From Deinococcus hopiensis KR-140 (GTDB taxonomy: Bacteria > Deinococcota > Deinococci > Deinococcales > Deinococcaceae): a stretch of 64,000 nt of DNA. Below are positions 8,362-16,191 of the stretch, piece after piece. The notes beneath the pieces were generated by a model. That model was given only the letters and a program-made list of their open reading frames with translations. It had not been told where the DNA came from and made no database searches. The stretch lies in assembly GCA_943327755.2 (NCBI GenBank), contig CALPYF020000023.1, positions 1 to 64,000 on the forward strand, in the 5' to 3' direction. Both the position numbers and the translations under genes were made by a program. The stretch's first letter is position 1, and each line of letters begins with the position of its first letter.

Positions 8362-8377
8362 GGGGGACTCCTCGCGC

Positions 8378-8432
8378 TGGGTCTTGCCGCCCAACTACTC
8401 AGAGTTTACCACGCTTTATGGTGGAATGGCAA
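8378..8432 (-). promoter_or_regulatory. CGTGG promoter with leader hairpin
   Basis: -35 TTGCCA (8427-8432), 18-nt spacer ending GCGTGG, -10 TAAACT (8403-8408). The leader stem TGGG/CCCA (8378-8393) encloses the RNA loop CGGCAAGA. Confidence 0.8.
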
Positions 8433-8434
8433 GA

Positions 8435-8457
8435 GAAAACCCCCGCTGGGCGGGGGT
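8435..8457 (-). terminator. Rho-independent terminator after the small membrane-peptide gene
   Basis: ACCCCCGC/GCGGGGGT with a 3-nt loop (8439-8457) is followed on the minus strand by TTTTCTCTT. It lies just after the stop at 8489 and before the next promoter. Confidence 0.75.
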
Positions 8458-8488
8458 CGACAGGCGCAGATCAGGGGCGCGAGAGGGC

Positions 8489-8620
8489 TTATTTCAGGGC
8501 GTTGAGCAGGGCCGCGAGACCCGTGAGCGCCGTGCCGAGCGCCGTGAGAATCACGGCCACATCAGCAGGCTTCAGGGGTCGGCGCGGACGTTTTGGTGTA
8601 TTCTGACGACGGTTCTTCAT
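8489..8620 (-). CDS. Small membrane peptide, 43 aa
   Basis: The ATG at 8620 follows an unusually strong ribosome site (AAAAGGAGGTGG). The peptide has a very basic first half (MKNRRQNTPKRPRRPLKP) and one hydrophobic helix (VAVILTALGTALTGLAALLN), then ends LK. This layout fits small membrane toxins, holin-like peptides or membrane-protein modulators; nothing in the sequence decides between them. It is a monocistronic unit with its own promoter, a palindrome at the likely start of transcription, a 5' hairpin and a terminator. Confidence 0.65.
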   Translation of the reverse strand: MKNRRQNTPKRPRRPLKPADVAVILTALGTALTGLAALLNALK

Positions 8621-8641
8621 CAGATTCCACCACCTCCTTTT

Positions 8642-8674
8642 CAGCGCGCCCGGAGTACCAGTCCGGGCGCGCTG
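8642..8674 (-). promoter_or_regulatory. 5'-UTR hairpin just before the ribosome site of the small membrane peptide
   Basis: CAGCGCGCCCGGA (8642-8654) and TCCGGGCGCGCTG (8662-8674) pair perfectly with a 7-nt loop. On the RNA the stem ends immediately before AAAAGGAGG, so it could control ribosome access or RNA stability. Confidence 0.7.
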
Positions 8675-8720
8675 GTGCGTCCGTACTGTGCTCCCTCCTC
8701 TTTCCCCTGTCATGCACCCC

Positions 8721-8748
8721 GTTCCCCTGGGGGAACCCGTCTATTCTA
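8721..8748 (-). promoter_or_regulatory. -10 element and palindrome for the small membrane peptide
   Basis: A -10-like TAGAAT (8743-8748) is followed on the minus strand by the palindrome GTTCCCCTGGGGGAAC (8721-8736), which would cover the transcription start, a usual place for an operator. A -35 is not clear. Confidence 0.45.
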
Positions 8749-8833
8749 CCGCGCAGACGGCAAAAAACCTATCCCGCCGGGAAGGGGGGGCGGGGCGGGC
8801 ACACGCCCCCCGGCCCCCCTCTCCCCTGCGGTG

Positions 8834-10708
8834 TCAGGCGACGAACTTCACGATCTCGGGCAGCCACCCCGCTGCCTTGAGGGCGCTCGCCTTCTCCATG
8901 ATCGCGCCCACGAGGTCTTTCTTACTGCACCCGTGCTTGTACGTGGGGCGGGCCTGCTCGGGCATCTGCTGCACCAGGGCGTTCAGGTCGGCTGCCGTGT
9001 AGGCGTTCAGGAACTCCGGGGTCAGGATGAAGCGGCGCTGCACTTCCTCATCCGCCCCCACCTTCGCGGCGTAGTCCGTCAGTGCGGGGCTGGGGCGGGC
9101 GGTGTTCGTCGCCCAGTCGCCCACCGAGCGGTGCGTGAAGTACGCGAAGATCAGGGTCAGTTCGGCCTCCGTGACCGCCTCGTCGTTCAGGGCGGCGTAC
9201 AGCGCGTCCACCGTGAAGCTGGCGCGGTCAGCGGCGCTCAGGATGCTTTCCTCGGACACGGTGAAGATCGGGAACCGCTGCGCGATCTGCGCGGCGAGGG
9301 CGGCGGTTTCCGGCACGAACGGGCTGTCCTTGCGGGTATCGGTCTTGAGCCCCAGCACCTTCGTGAACATCATGGGCTGGTTCGCCTGGATCAGGGTCAG
9401 GCACGCTAGGGCCAGGGTGGCCTTGGGGTGGGCGGCGTGGTAGGCGTCCAGCGCCATGCAGCGCGCCTTGTGGCCGATGACGTGCGCGGCTTCCCGCACG
9501 CCCGCGCCTGCGCTGGTGGCCGCGCTGGCGGTGCGCCTGTTCTTGACCTTGTTGCCCTTCTCGTACTCGGTCACGTCGCTCTTGCGGGCCACGTCCTTGT
9601 ACTCCCGGACTTTCCCGGTGACGGTGCTGTAGGCCAGTACCAGGGACCGCGCGGTAAAGCCGTTCGGGATGTACCAGCTTTCAATCCACTCGCTGCGGGG
9701 CAGGGTCGGCTCGTCCTCGCAGGGCACGAGCACCACTTCCTTCCACGTTCCGGCGCTCTCCTCGCTGGCCTTGCGGGCGTTCAGCGCCTCGATCTGCGCG
9801 GTCATGGCGGCGCGCTGGTTGGCGAACTTGGCGGGCATGTCGCCCAGCAGGCTCAGCTCGATGTTCAGGCCGCTGGCCTGCACGTCGAAGATCGCGTGAT
9901 CCACGCGGAAGCCCGCGCCCTTGACCAAGTTTTTCAGGGTGCTCAGGGGGTAGCCGTTCTTGGCGTAGCCCAGCAGGGTCTTTTTCATCTCGCCGCTCTC
10001 CCCGGCGATCAGGCGCGCCGCGTCCACGGTGATCGCCCCGGCGTCGAGCAGCTTGCGGCCCTCCTTGCCCAGTCCCGCCGCGAGTTGGATGAACTGGCGG
10101 ATCTGCCGGGGGTCAGCGCCGTAGCGCAGGGCGATGTACGCCTCGCTGCGGCCCGCGCTCTTGAGCGCCATGTAGGCGTCGGCGGTTTCCATCGGACTCA
10201 TGTCGTCGCGGTGGGTGTTCTCGGTGGTCGCCACCTCGATCAGTTCGGCGTCGGTCATCACCTGCACGAGCACAGGCACCGGGTAGGTGGCGGGCACCTG
10301 TAAGAAGGCGTCCCCCATCACGGGCTGCCCGTTGCTGTCCGTGTCCACCTGCACCTGCACGGTGACGCCTTCGACCAAGAGTTCAATCGCGCGGTAGCGG
10401 CGTTCCCCGGCGGCGAGTTCAGCGGCTGCGCCGTCCTCGGTGGGGCGGGCCAGGAGGTTCTGAAGCAGGCCGCTGCCCGTGATGTGGCCGTCCTCGTCGC
10501 GGGCGGTGCGCTCGTAGATGTTCTGCGCGAGTTCGGTCAGGCTGGCCGCGTCGAACGCCTTGCGGGGGTTCAGGGCGCTGCGGCGCAGGGCGCTGAACGG
10601 GAGGGTCTGGATGTGGTCGCCTGCCTGGACGGTCTGGGCGGTGCTGGTGATGACGCGGAGGGCGGGGGCGACGGGCATGGGGAAGGGAAGGGGGGTGGCT
10701 GCGGTCAT
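8834..10708 (-). CDS. Large ParB/RepB/Spo0J-family protein
   Basis: The 624-aa protein has a ParB N-terminal domain: LNPRKAF, a Q-N-L segment in place of Q-P-L, GERRYRAI (the GERR nucleotide-binding box, about residue 100) and TTENTHRDDMSP, followed by a helix-turn-helix (YIALRYGADPRQIRQFIQLA). ParB proteins bind parS and clamp DNA using CTP. A ParA ATPase would be expected beside it for partition, but none is in the window, and the protein is about twice the usual size with an unrecognised C-terminal half. Large plasmid ParB-like proteins with other roles (PRTRC type, ParB-like nucleases) are alternatives. ATG 10708 follows AAAGGAGCCCACC behind a CGTGG promoter. Confidence 0.8.
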   Translation of the reverse strand: MTAATPLPFPMPVAPALRVITSTAQTVQAGDHIQTLPFSALRRSALNPRKAFDAASLTELAQNIYERTARDEDGHITGSGLLQNLLARPTEDGAAAELAAGERRYRAIELLVEGVTVQVQVDTDSNGQPVMGDAFLQVPATYPVPVLVQVMTDAELIEVATTENTHRDDMSPMETADAYMALKSAGRSEAYIALRYGADPRQIRQFIQLAAGLGKEGRKLLDAGAITVDAARLIAGESGEMKKTLLGYAKNGYPLSTLKNLVKGAGFRVDHAIFDVQASGLNIELSLLGDMPAKFANQRAAMTAQIEALNARKASEESAGTWKEVVLVPCEDEPTLPRSEWIESWYIPNGFTARSLVLAYSTVTGKVREYKDVARKSDVTEYEKGNKVKNRRTASAATSAGAGVREAAHVIGHKARCMALDAYHAAHPKATLALACLTLIQANQPMMFTKVLGLKTDTRKDSPFVPETAALAAQIAQRFPIFTVSEESILSAADRASFTVDALYAALNDEAVTEAELTLIFAYFTHRSVGDWATNTARPSPALTDYAAKVGADEEVQRRFILTPEFLNAYTAADLNALVQQMPEQARPTYKHGCSKKDLVGAIMEKASALKAAGWLPEIVKFVA

Positions 10709-10724
10709 GGTGGGCTCCTTTCGC

Positions 10725-10782
10725 TGAGGTCTTGCGCTCCTCAACTGATAGAAGTTTACCATGCTTTATATAAAAATGTCAA
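10725..10782 (-). promoter_or_regulatory. CGTGG promoter with leader hairpin for the ParB-family gene
   Basis: Perfect -35 TTGACA (10777-10782), 18-nt spacer ending GCATGG, -10 TAAACT (10753-10758). The leader stem TGAGG/CCTCA (10725-10743) has a 9-nt loop containing GCAAGA. Confidence 0.85.
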
Positions 10783-10901
10783 GATGAAAAGTGCGACTGG
10801 GTCGTAAAAATCCACGTTAGTCCCGGCGCAATCCTGTTGCGGGCACACGGTGAACACTCCTCCAGGAACCCAGGAGTCGCGCCACCCGTACCTGCACCGG
10901 C

Positions 10902-11426
10902 ATGACCCATACCCTGACAAGCCCACTGGACATCCAGGCGCCACTCTCTCTCACCCAGCGGTGGCGGTGGGTGATTCCCCTGACGCTCGGCGTGGCCGGG
11001 CTTCTGAGCGGCGCGGCGCTGATCAGTCCCAACGTCCTCCTGCTCACAGAATTGCTGTTGATTATCACGGGAGCCGCCGCCGCACTCCTTCTGCCGCTCC
11101 GCCCGGCACCGCAGAACTCAGGGAACGTGGACCTGCGCCGCGCTGCGGACCGACTCGACGCCGCCGGCGTGCCGACTGCCACGCTGCAGGACTGGCAGAA
11201 CACCCTGAGCGCCCCCGAGCACAATCCGGATCATGCCCGTCTGCTGGTGAGCCCAGTCTGGCTCCTGATGCTGCCCGCACTGTCCCTGTTCCTGCCGTCC
11301 TGGCTTGTGGCTTCTGCGCTGCTGCTCTGCGGCGTTCTCAGTGTCTTCGGACTGCCTGACCTTCAACGCCGCTTCGAGCAGCGCTTCCGCCTCGATGTCG
11401 TCGCTGAAACCTTAATCCGCCGCTGA
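10902..11426 (+). CDS. Membrane protein, unknown function
   Basis: The 174-aa protein has about four hydrophobic helices: WVIPLTLGVAGLLSGAALIS, LLLTELLLIITGAAAALLLP, LVSPVWLLMLPALSLFLPSW and a fourth at VASALLLCGVLSVFGL, with a soluble helical segment between the pairs. No transporter signature. It is the first of two plus-strand genes. Confidence 0.65.
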   Translation: MTHTLTSPLDIQAPLSLTQRWRWVIPLTLGVAGLLSGAALISPNVLLLTELLLIITGAAAALLLPLRPAPQNSGNVDLRRAADRLDAAGVPTATLQDWQNTLSAPEHNPDHARLLVSPVWLLMLPALSLFLPSWLVASALLLCGVLSVFGLPDLQRRFEQRFRLDVVAETLIRR

Positions 11427-11450
11427 GGCGGGTCGGGCATAGAGTACGGC

Positions 11451-12059
11451 GTGACACCTGATCAAATCATTCACTATGACGACCAGACACTCCTGAACCT
11501 GTTTAGCGCCGCTGTCCAGCGGACATGGGATGAAGAGGGCGACCTCTTGGCCCGCCGCGTCAGCGAGCGCGCCGTAACCCACAGGATCGCCCTGCATCTC
11601 CAGACGTTCTTCCCGCAGCACACTGTGGACTGCGAGTACAACCGGAATCATGAGGCGTCCAAGACTATTGAAGTTCGGCTGGCCAGAGTGGGCGAGCAAA
11701 AACGGCGAGAGCTGATCCAGCGTGCCGTTGACGCTGGTATGCCCCGAAACGAGGCCGAGCAGCAGGTGGTCGTGTCAACCAATCCACTCCCGGACCTGAT
11801 CGTGCACCGCCGGCGTAGCAACGATCACAACCTCTTTATTGCTGAGATCAAGGTGGCCGGGGACTCACGGGGCGCAGCAGGGCGCCTGTACGACCTGGAA
11901 AAACTCCGAGCGTTCACAGCACCGGAGCCTTACGGGTACCGTCTGGGGGTGTTCGCCGACATTGCTGAGACCTTCGCGGAACTGACGGTGGTTCAGCATG
12001 ATCGAGATATGTTCACACACCGCTTGCCCAGGCGCGAACGCCCTGGCGATCGTTCGTAG
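11451..12059 (+). CDS. PD-(D/E)XK nuclease-like protein
   Basis: The 202-aa protein contains PDLIVHRR then LFIAEIKVAGDS, the D...(E)xK pattern of the PD-(D/E)XK nuclease fold (about residues 120-145), followed by KLRAFTAPEPYGYRLGVF, the typical later helix and strand. Such proteins include restriction-like nucleases and defence effectors, but also inactive relatives. The GTG start lies 5 nt after a -10-like TAGAGT (11440-11445), so the transcript may be leaderless. It stands next to a DNA methyltransferase on the other strand, though convergent orientation argues against an operon. Confidence 0.6.
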   Translation: MTPDQIIHYDDQTLLNLFSAAVQRTWDEEGDLLARRVSERAVTHRIALHLQTFFPQHTVDCEYNRNHEASKTIEVRLARVGEQKRRELIQRAVDAGMPRNEAEQQVVVSTNPLPDLIVHRRRSNDHNLFIAEIKVAGDSRGAAGRLYDLEKLRAFTAPEPYGYRLGVFADIAETFAELTVVQHDRDMFTHRLPRRERPGDRS

Positions 12060-12118
12060 CCTCGCACAGCGCAGCTGACTGTGCGGGGCCGCGTCGGGCC
12101 GCAGGAAAGAGGCGTCAT

Positions 12119-12154
12119 GAGCAGGCGCGCCAGCATCACGTGGCGCGCCTGCTC
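12119..12154. terminator. Bidirectional hairpin between convergent genes
   Basis: GAGCAGGCGCGCC (12119-12131) pairs perfectly with 12142-12154 across a 10-nt loop, between the stop codons of the convergent genes ending at 12059 and 12172. Confidence 0.65.
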
Positions 12155-12171
12155 GGTTCTGTGGTGGGGGC

Positions 12172-13068
12172 TCAGGCGGCCCGGCACCAGACGCCGCGGC
12201 CTTCCCCGCTCAGTTCCTCGAGGCGCTGCAGGACCTGGCGGACTTTGGCCTTCCAGTGCTCGGCCTGCTGCACGCGGTCCGGCGCGGCCGCGTACACCGC
12301 CTTGTACACGTCCTGCACGGTGAAGCGCTCACCCAGGCCTGTAATGGCGTGCCGCACAACCGCGCGCCAGGTGCCCTGACTCACGCGGCGCTGCTGGTTC
12401 ACGGCGCAGGCCAGGGCGAAGTATGTGTCGCCGCGCAGGCGCTCGTAGAGCAGGATGGTCTCGTGCGTCACGCGGCCGAAGCGCAGCTGACCGTACGCGC
12501 GGCGGTCACTCTGCGTGTTGTGCTGCGCCTTGATGATGATGGCGCGCCGCTCCCGGCGGGGGAGGTAGGCCTGAAGGTCGCTCGTCAGGGCGTGATACGC
12601 GCCGTTCCGGCGCAGGTCGCCCAGCAGCACGCCGTATACGCCGCCGTCGCGGGTGGCGTCGCGCTGGTTGAGGACGGCCTGCGCGAGCTTGTCCAGGAAG
12701 TCGTCCACGTCCGCGCAGCGGGAGAGGTCGTCGGGGTGCGCGTCGCCCCACACCGCGCCGGAGTAGGTGACCATGTCGTGATAGGGCGGGTGGCTGAACG
12801 TGAGGTCGGCGCCGCCGGCCCAGTGCCCGGGCAGGTGGTCGCGCAGCCGGTCACGCAGGATGTTGAAGCCCTGATGCAGGTCCAGGCCCAGCGCGTCGAT
12901 GCCGCGCTCGCGGGCGACGTCGATGCTGGTGCCGCTGCCCATCATGGGGTCAACGAACGTGCGGGGGCGCAGCAGGTCGAACAGGTGCGCGTAAACATGG
13001 CCGGAGCAGTTGCCGCGCCACTGGGCGTCACCCCAGTGGCCCCGGTCAGGGAAGCTGATGACGCTCAT
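12172..13068 (-). CDS. DNA adenine/cytosine-N4 type methyltransferase
   Basis: The 298-aa protein has methyltransferase motif I (DPMMGSGTS, about residue 44), a following SAM-site acid (LGLDLHQ) and motif IV as SHPPYHDM (about residue 93), where the usual [DNS]PPY catalytic box is HPPY preceded by S. The order motif I then IV is that of the beta class. The C-terminal 70 residues look like a winged helix. It starts 2 nt after the upstream gene of the same CGTGG operon. No restriction enzyme is fused or adjacent on the strand, so it may be an orphan or protective plasmid enzyme. Confidence 0.75.
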   Translation of the reverse strand: MSVISFPDRGHWGDAQWRGNCSGHVYAHLFDLLRPRTFVDPMMGSGTSIDVARERGIDALGLDLHQGFNILRDRLRDHLPGHWAGGADLTFSHPPYHDMVTYSGAVWGDAHPDDLSRCADVDDFLDKLAQAVLNQRDATRDGGVYGVLLGDLRRNGAYHALTSDLQAYLPRRERRAIIIKAQHNTQSDRRAYGQLRFGRVTHETILLYERLRGDTYFALACAVNQQRRVSQGTWRAVVRHAITGLGERFTVQDVYKAVYAAAPDRVQQAEHWKAKVRQVLQRLEELSGEGRGVWCRAA

Positions 13069-13070
13069 GG

Positions 13071-13436
13071 TCAGGCCGCCCAGCTGTGAGGGAAGAGTTC
13101 CTGGTGCAGCCGGGTGGAGAGTTGCGCGGAGGGTATCACGTCGCGCACGAGCCGGGACGCGGGCTGCGGGCTGGAGCGCCACACGACCAGCTGGGTGTGG
13201 ACGGCGCGGAACAGGCCGAGTGTGCCCAGCGGGCCGTCGAGGGTACACAGGGCCGCGCCGCTGAAGGCCTGGAGGCGCCGGAAGGCGGCGTTGGCTCTGG
13301 CGTGTGAGGCGTGGTACTCGGGGCGCCACTGGCCGGGATTGGCCGACTGCTGCTGAAAGTCACGCTGCTGTTTGCGTTCGGCGGTAGTGTCGGTGATCTG
13401 GTCGAGGGCGTGGCGGGCGAGCTGGGCACAGAACAT
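13071..13436 (-). CDS. Hypothetical protein before the methyltransferase
   Basis: The 121-aa protein (MFCAQLARHALDQITDTTAE) is helical and charged, with a hydrophobic C-terminal strand region. It ends 2 nt before the methyltransferase ATG, so the two are co-translated and may work together. Family unknown. Confidence 0.65.
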   Translation of the reverse strand: MFCAQLARHALDQITDTTAERKQQRDFQQQSANPGQWRPEYHASHARANAAFRRLQAFSGAALCTLDGPLGTLGLFRAVHTQLVVWRSSPQPASRLVRDVIPSAQLSTRLHQELFPHSWAA

Positions 13437-13451
13437 GGGAACTCCTTCGTG

Positions 13452-13509
13452 AGAGGTCTTGCCGCCTCTAACTTCTAGAAGTTTACCACGTTTAATTGAG
13501 TCGAGTCTA
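13452..13509 (-). promoter_or_regulatory. CGTGG promoter with leader hairpin for the methyltransferase operon
   Basis: -10 TAAACT (13480-13485) preceded by ACGTGG; the -35 is weak. The leader stem AGAGG/CCTCT (13452-13469) encloses the RNA loop CGGCAAGA. Confidence 0.75.
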
Positions 13510-13513
13510 GAAG

Positions 13514-13690
13514 ATGGAAGAGAAATTTCGCGTCCTGGCGCTGGAAGATGATATCCATCGCGAGCGATTAGCCGAAGACGTCTGGTCCCGCGTCACTGCT
13601 CTCCTGAGTGGGCAGCCGCAACTCGTTCATCGGCGGTGCGGCCGCCTTTGCCCACATTTTCCCGAGCGCTTGGCGCAGGATGAACTCAGT
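13514..13690 (+). pseudogene. Possible gene fragment (N-terminal end only)
   Basis: From ATG 13514 the frame reads MEEKFRVLALEDDIHRERLA then EDVWSRVTALLSG, which looks like a real protein start. Beyond about residue 45 composition becomes shadow-like, and the frame runs into the end of the convergent HEPN gene. A truncated gene is the simplest reading. Confidence 0.3.
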
Positions 13691-14999
13691 TCTGGGCAGC
13701 TGTTGGGGTCTCCCCCATCTTCCACCGCTCAAAGTGAGCCAGATAGACCTCGCGGTTCTGAAACCAGTCCATCCGGGCGATGAAGGCATCGACGGCCCGG
13801 TAGGCCAGGTTCTGTAGGGCGTCCACTTTGGTTGAGTCAATGTCGCTGCCTTGCCCGTGAACACTCCGGCTTCGCAGCGCATAGAGGTCCTTTACCTCCT
13901 TCTGCAGGGCCAGTCGGGCTTCGACCGTGTCTTCCAGCGACAGGGCGCACCGCTCGCTGATCAGTTGCGTGATGCCCTGTGGGGTTGAACCGTACAGCAC
14001 TTCCAGGCAGGTAGCCAAGCTGATGACACGGTGCCCGGGCTGCTGCTGAGCGGCCGTTGCGAGCCAGTGGACGGCCTCGTGCAGGATGGAGAGCAAACTG
14101 CCTTTGGCCGCTTGGGGCTGAGCGGCCAACTGGAAGATATGCAGCCGCTCCAGGACCTGGAGGTCTTTGTCGAAGAGGCTGAGGGCCTGCGGGTGCAGGG
14201 CCGGAAGATCAGCGCCATTGCCCATCTTCTCCATGAGGGGTTGCAGGTGAAGGGCACCCCAGGTCGTGAACGAAGGGGCGCGGCTTGATTGGGACGCCAC
14301 GTGGCCGTACAAACCGAACCGTAGGGCTTGGCCGGGCCGTAAAAGGGGCGCGGCATACCAGAACAATTCCAGAAGCCGCTGCACGGCCGTGATGGCGTCA
14401 CGCTCCACTTTCGGGTAAGTGCCGGATCCGGTGTAGACCGCAAACGCTAGTGCGTCTGAGGTCTGCGCGTGCATGGCTAGCCTCTGCTGCGCCAGGGCCG
14501 ACAGGTCCGGCCATTGGGCGCTGGACAGTTCTTCGACCAGCTGATGACGGGCCAGAAACCGGATCGGTCCGACTTCCAGTGGAGCCATGCAAATCTGGAG
14601 TCCTTCGAGGGGCACCACACACGTGATCGCCTCAAAGTCTTTGTATTTCTGATCAAGCTCCAGCAGCCAGCGCCGGACGGTCTGCTCCATGGATTCGCTT
14701 TCACCCGAGGGCAAGGCCCTGTGGAGGATGACATCCATGTAATTGACTTGGCTGTCGATAAAGCGCTGCACGTCATGGGTCACATCGTGAATCGTGGCGT
14801 GATTCGTGAAGACGTCCGCGACAGACTTGATGAAGGCCGCGATCTTCGCGTCGTCTTCGGGACGGGCCAGTACCGGAAAGATCCACTGGTGCGCCCACCG
14901 GGTCTCACCCTTGCGGGCATCCGTTCCGAGACGCTGGAGCGATTCGATGATGGCTGAAAGCTCATTGACCAGGTGATCCAGCTTTTTAGGAGGCAGCAT
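13686..14999 (-). CDS. ApeA-like HEPN-domain protein
   Basis: The 437-aa protein ends with a helical domain carrying CLEVLYGSTPQGITQLISER and then LYALRSRSVHGQG. The RSRSVH stretch is the R-x4-H box of HEPN ribonucleases, in the arrangement of ApeA-like HEPN domains. ApeA and relatives act in abortive phage defence by cutting RNA. The N-terminal 300 residues are unassigned. The gene is monocistronic, has lower GC than its neighbours, and its start has AGGAGG upstream but no CGTGG promoter, consistent with separate acquisition. Confidence 0.65.
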   Translation of the reverse strand: MLPPKKLDHLVNELSAIIESLQRLGTDARKGETRWAHQWIFPVLARPEDDAKIAAFIKSVADVFTNHATIHDVTHDVQRFIDSQVNYMDVILHRALPSGESESMEQTVRRWLLELDQKYKDFEAITCVVPLEGLQICMAPLEVGPIRFLARHQLVEELSSAQWPDLSALAQQRLAMHAQTSDALAFAVYTGSGTYPKVERDAITAVQRLLELFWYAAPLLRPGQALRFGLYGHVASQSSRAPSFTTWGALHLQPLMEKMGNGADLPALHPQALSLFDKDLQVLERLHIFQLAAQPQAAKGSLLSILHEAVHWLATAAQQQPGHRVISLATCLEVLYGSTPQGITQLISERCALSLEDTVEARLALQKEVKDLYALRSRSVHGQGSDIDSTKVDALQNLAYRAVDAFIARMDWFQNREVYLAHFERWKMGETPTAAQN

Positions 15000-15065
15000 C
15001 TATGCTCCAAGATAGGCTAGGCCACCGTTGCCTGCTGTCCGACGTCCGCAGCGGATTGCCGGCCG

Positions 15066-15392
15066 TTAGTGAAGCGTGCGGGGGCCGCTGGGTTCCACAC
15101 CGAACAGCTGGGTGAGCCGGTCGCCGACGTCCGTCGCGTCCGTGGGGCTGACGTGGGCCTGGAGAACCTCCACGGCGGGCCACAGGGTGACGGTGCTGCC
15201 GTGTGTCGCGGCCGCCTCGTGAATCTGCCGCCGCAGGTCCTGCAGGGGCAGGGTGGCGACCTCGTGCAGGGGCGCGCCGGTGAGGTGGGCCAGGGTCTGA
15301 TGCAGGGTGGGCAGGTGGTCGATGCGCTGGGCGAGCTGCTGGATTTCCTGCTGCATGGCGCTCACGATCGCCGGGTCGTGTTGGTGATTCAT
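15066..15392 (-). CDS. Hypothetical protein
   Basis: The 108-aa protein begins MNHQHDPAIVSAMQQEIQQL. It is mainly helical and shares length and layout with the next upstream gene product (15488-15787), suggesting distant paralogy. It is the last gene of a unit that starts at the promoter near 16200. Confidence 0.55.
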   Translation of the reverse strand: MNHQHDPAIVSAMQQEIQQLAQRIDHLPTLHQTLAHLTGAPLHEVATLPLQDLRRQIHEAAATHGSTVTLWPAVEVLQAHVSPTDATDVGDRLTQLFGVEPSGPRTLH

Positions 15393-15487
15393 GTGGGGCC
15401 TCTGGAGGCGCGTGCGGCAGCGGGGCGGCGCGGTGGGCCGGGGGCCGTGCGCGCGCTGGTGCCGGGCGCGGGTGGAGTGCGGCGCGC

Positions 15488-15787
15488 TCACGCGACGTCC
15501 GCCTGCGGTAAGCATGGGTGATGCCGGGGGGCCCTGTCCACTTGGACCGTGTGACCGGCGAGGACCGCGGCCACCTGGTCGAGCGCGTCCGTGTCGTTGG
15601 CGTCTCGCAGGTCAGGCAGGAGGGTGCGGATCTTGAGCAGGGTGTTGGCGTTGCTCTCGAGTGGCAACGCGTCGGCCGGTACGCCGCGTAAGGTGGCCAG
15701 CGCGCTGCGCAGCGTGAACGGGTTGTAGGTGCGGTTCAGGAGGCGCTGCAGGGTGCTGTAGCGCTGAAGGGTGTCTGGGGTGGGCAT
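15488..15787 (-). CDS. Hypothetical protein
   Basis: The 99-aa helical protein begins MPTPDTLQRYSTLQRLLNRT. The ATG at 15787 follows GAGAGGCCCCCAC. It resembles its downstream neighbour in pattern (short helices, then ALPLESNANTLLKIRTLLPD). Function unknown. Confidence 0.55.
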   Translation of the reverse strand: MPTPDTLQRYSTLQRLLNRTYNPFTLRSALATLRGVPADALPLESNANTLLKIRTLLPDLRDANDTDALDQVAAVLAGHTVQVDRAPRHHPCLPQADVA

Positions 15788-15798
15788 GTGGGGGCCTC

Positions 15799-16167
15799 TC
15801 AGGGGTAGGTGTGGCCGGCGGCGCGCAGGGCGGCCAGGGCGGCGCGTTCGGTGGGCTCGCAGGGGAGGTTCAGCGAGCGGGCGACGGTCAGGGCGCTGTG
15901 GGTCAGCTGGCCGCTCGCGGTGATGAGGATGGCGTGCGGGCCGTGGCCGTAGCGGCCGGGGCGGGCCGGTTCGGGTGGGGTGCTGAGCGTGTCGTCGGCC
16001 CAGTCGTCGGCGTCGCGGGCGGTGCCGCGCAGCAGGACGTAGCCGGGACCGGCGTGCAGGGGGGTGAGCTCGGTGCAGGTGGGGTGCGTGGCGTGGGGGT
16101 GCGGGGTGTGGCTGTGCCAGATGTGGGCCTAGTCGTGCAGCCAATCGGGGCGCTGGGCCTGGGTCAT
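15799..16167 (-). pseudogene. Small gene interrupted by an in-frame TAG
   Basis: ATG 16167 follows AGGAGTCCCCGCC behind a CGTGG-type promoter and opens MTQAQRPDWLHD, then TAG (16129-16131), then a further 109 codons in the same frame (AHIWHSHTPHPHATHPT onward, ending AAGHTYP) with coding-like composition and no other stop. A single C-to-T change from CAG is the simplest cause. Function unknown. Confidence 0.6.
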
Positions 16168-16191
16168 GGCGGGGACTCCTGTGGGGTGGAA

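Noticed and set aside
8834..10708. Complete ParAB partition locus
   Set aside because: No ParA Walker-type ATPase lies on either side and no parS-like cluster was recognised, so partition is not claimed.
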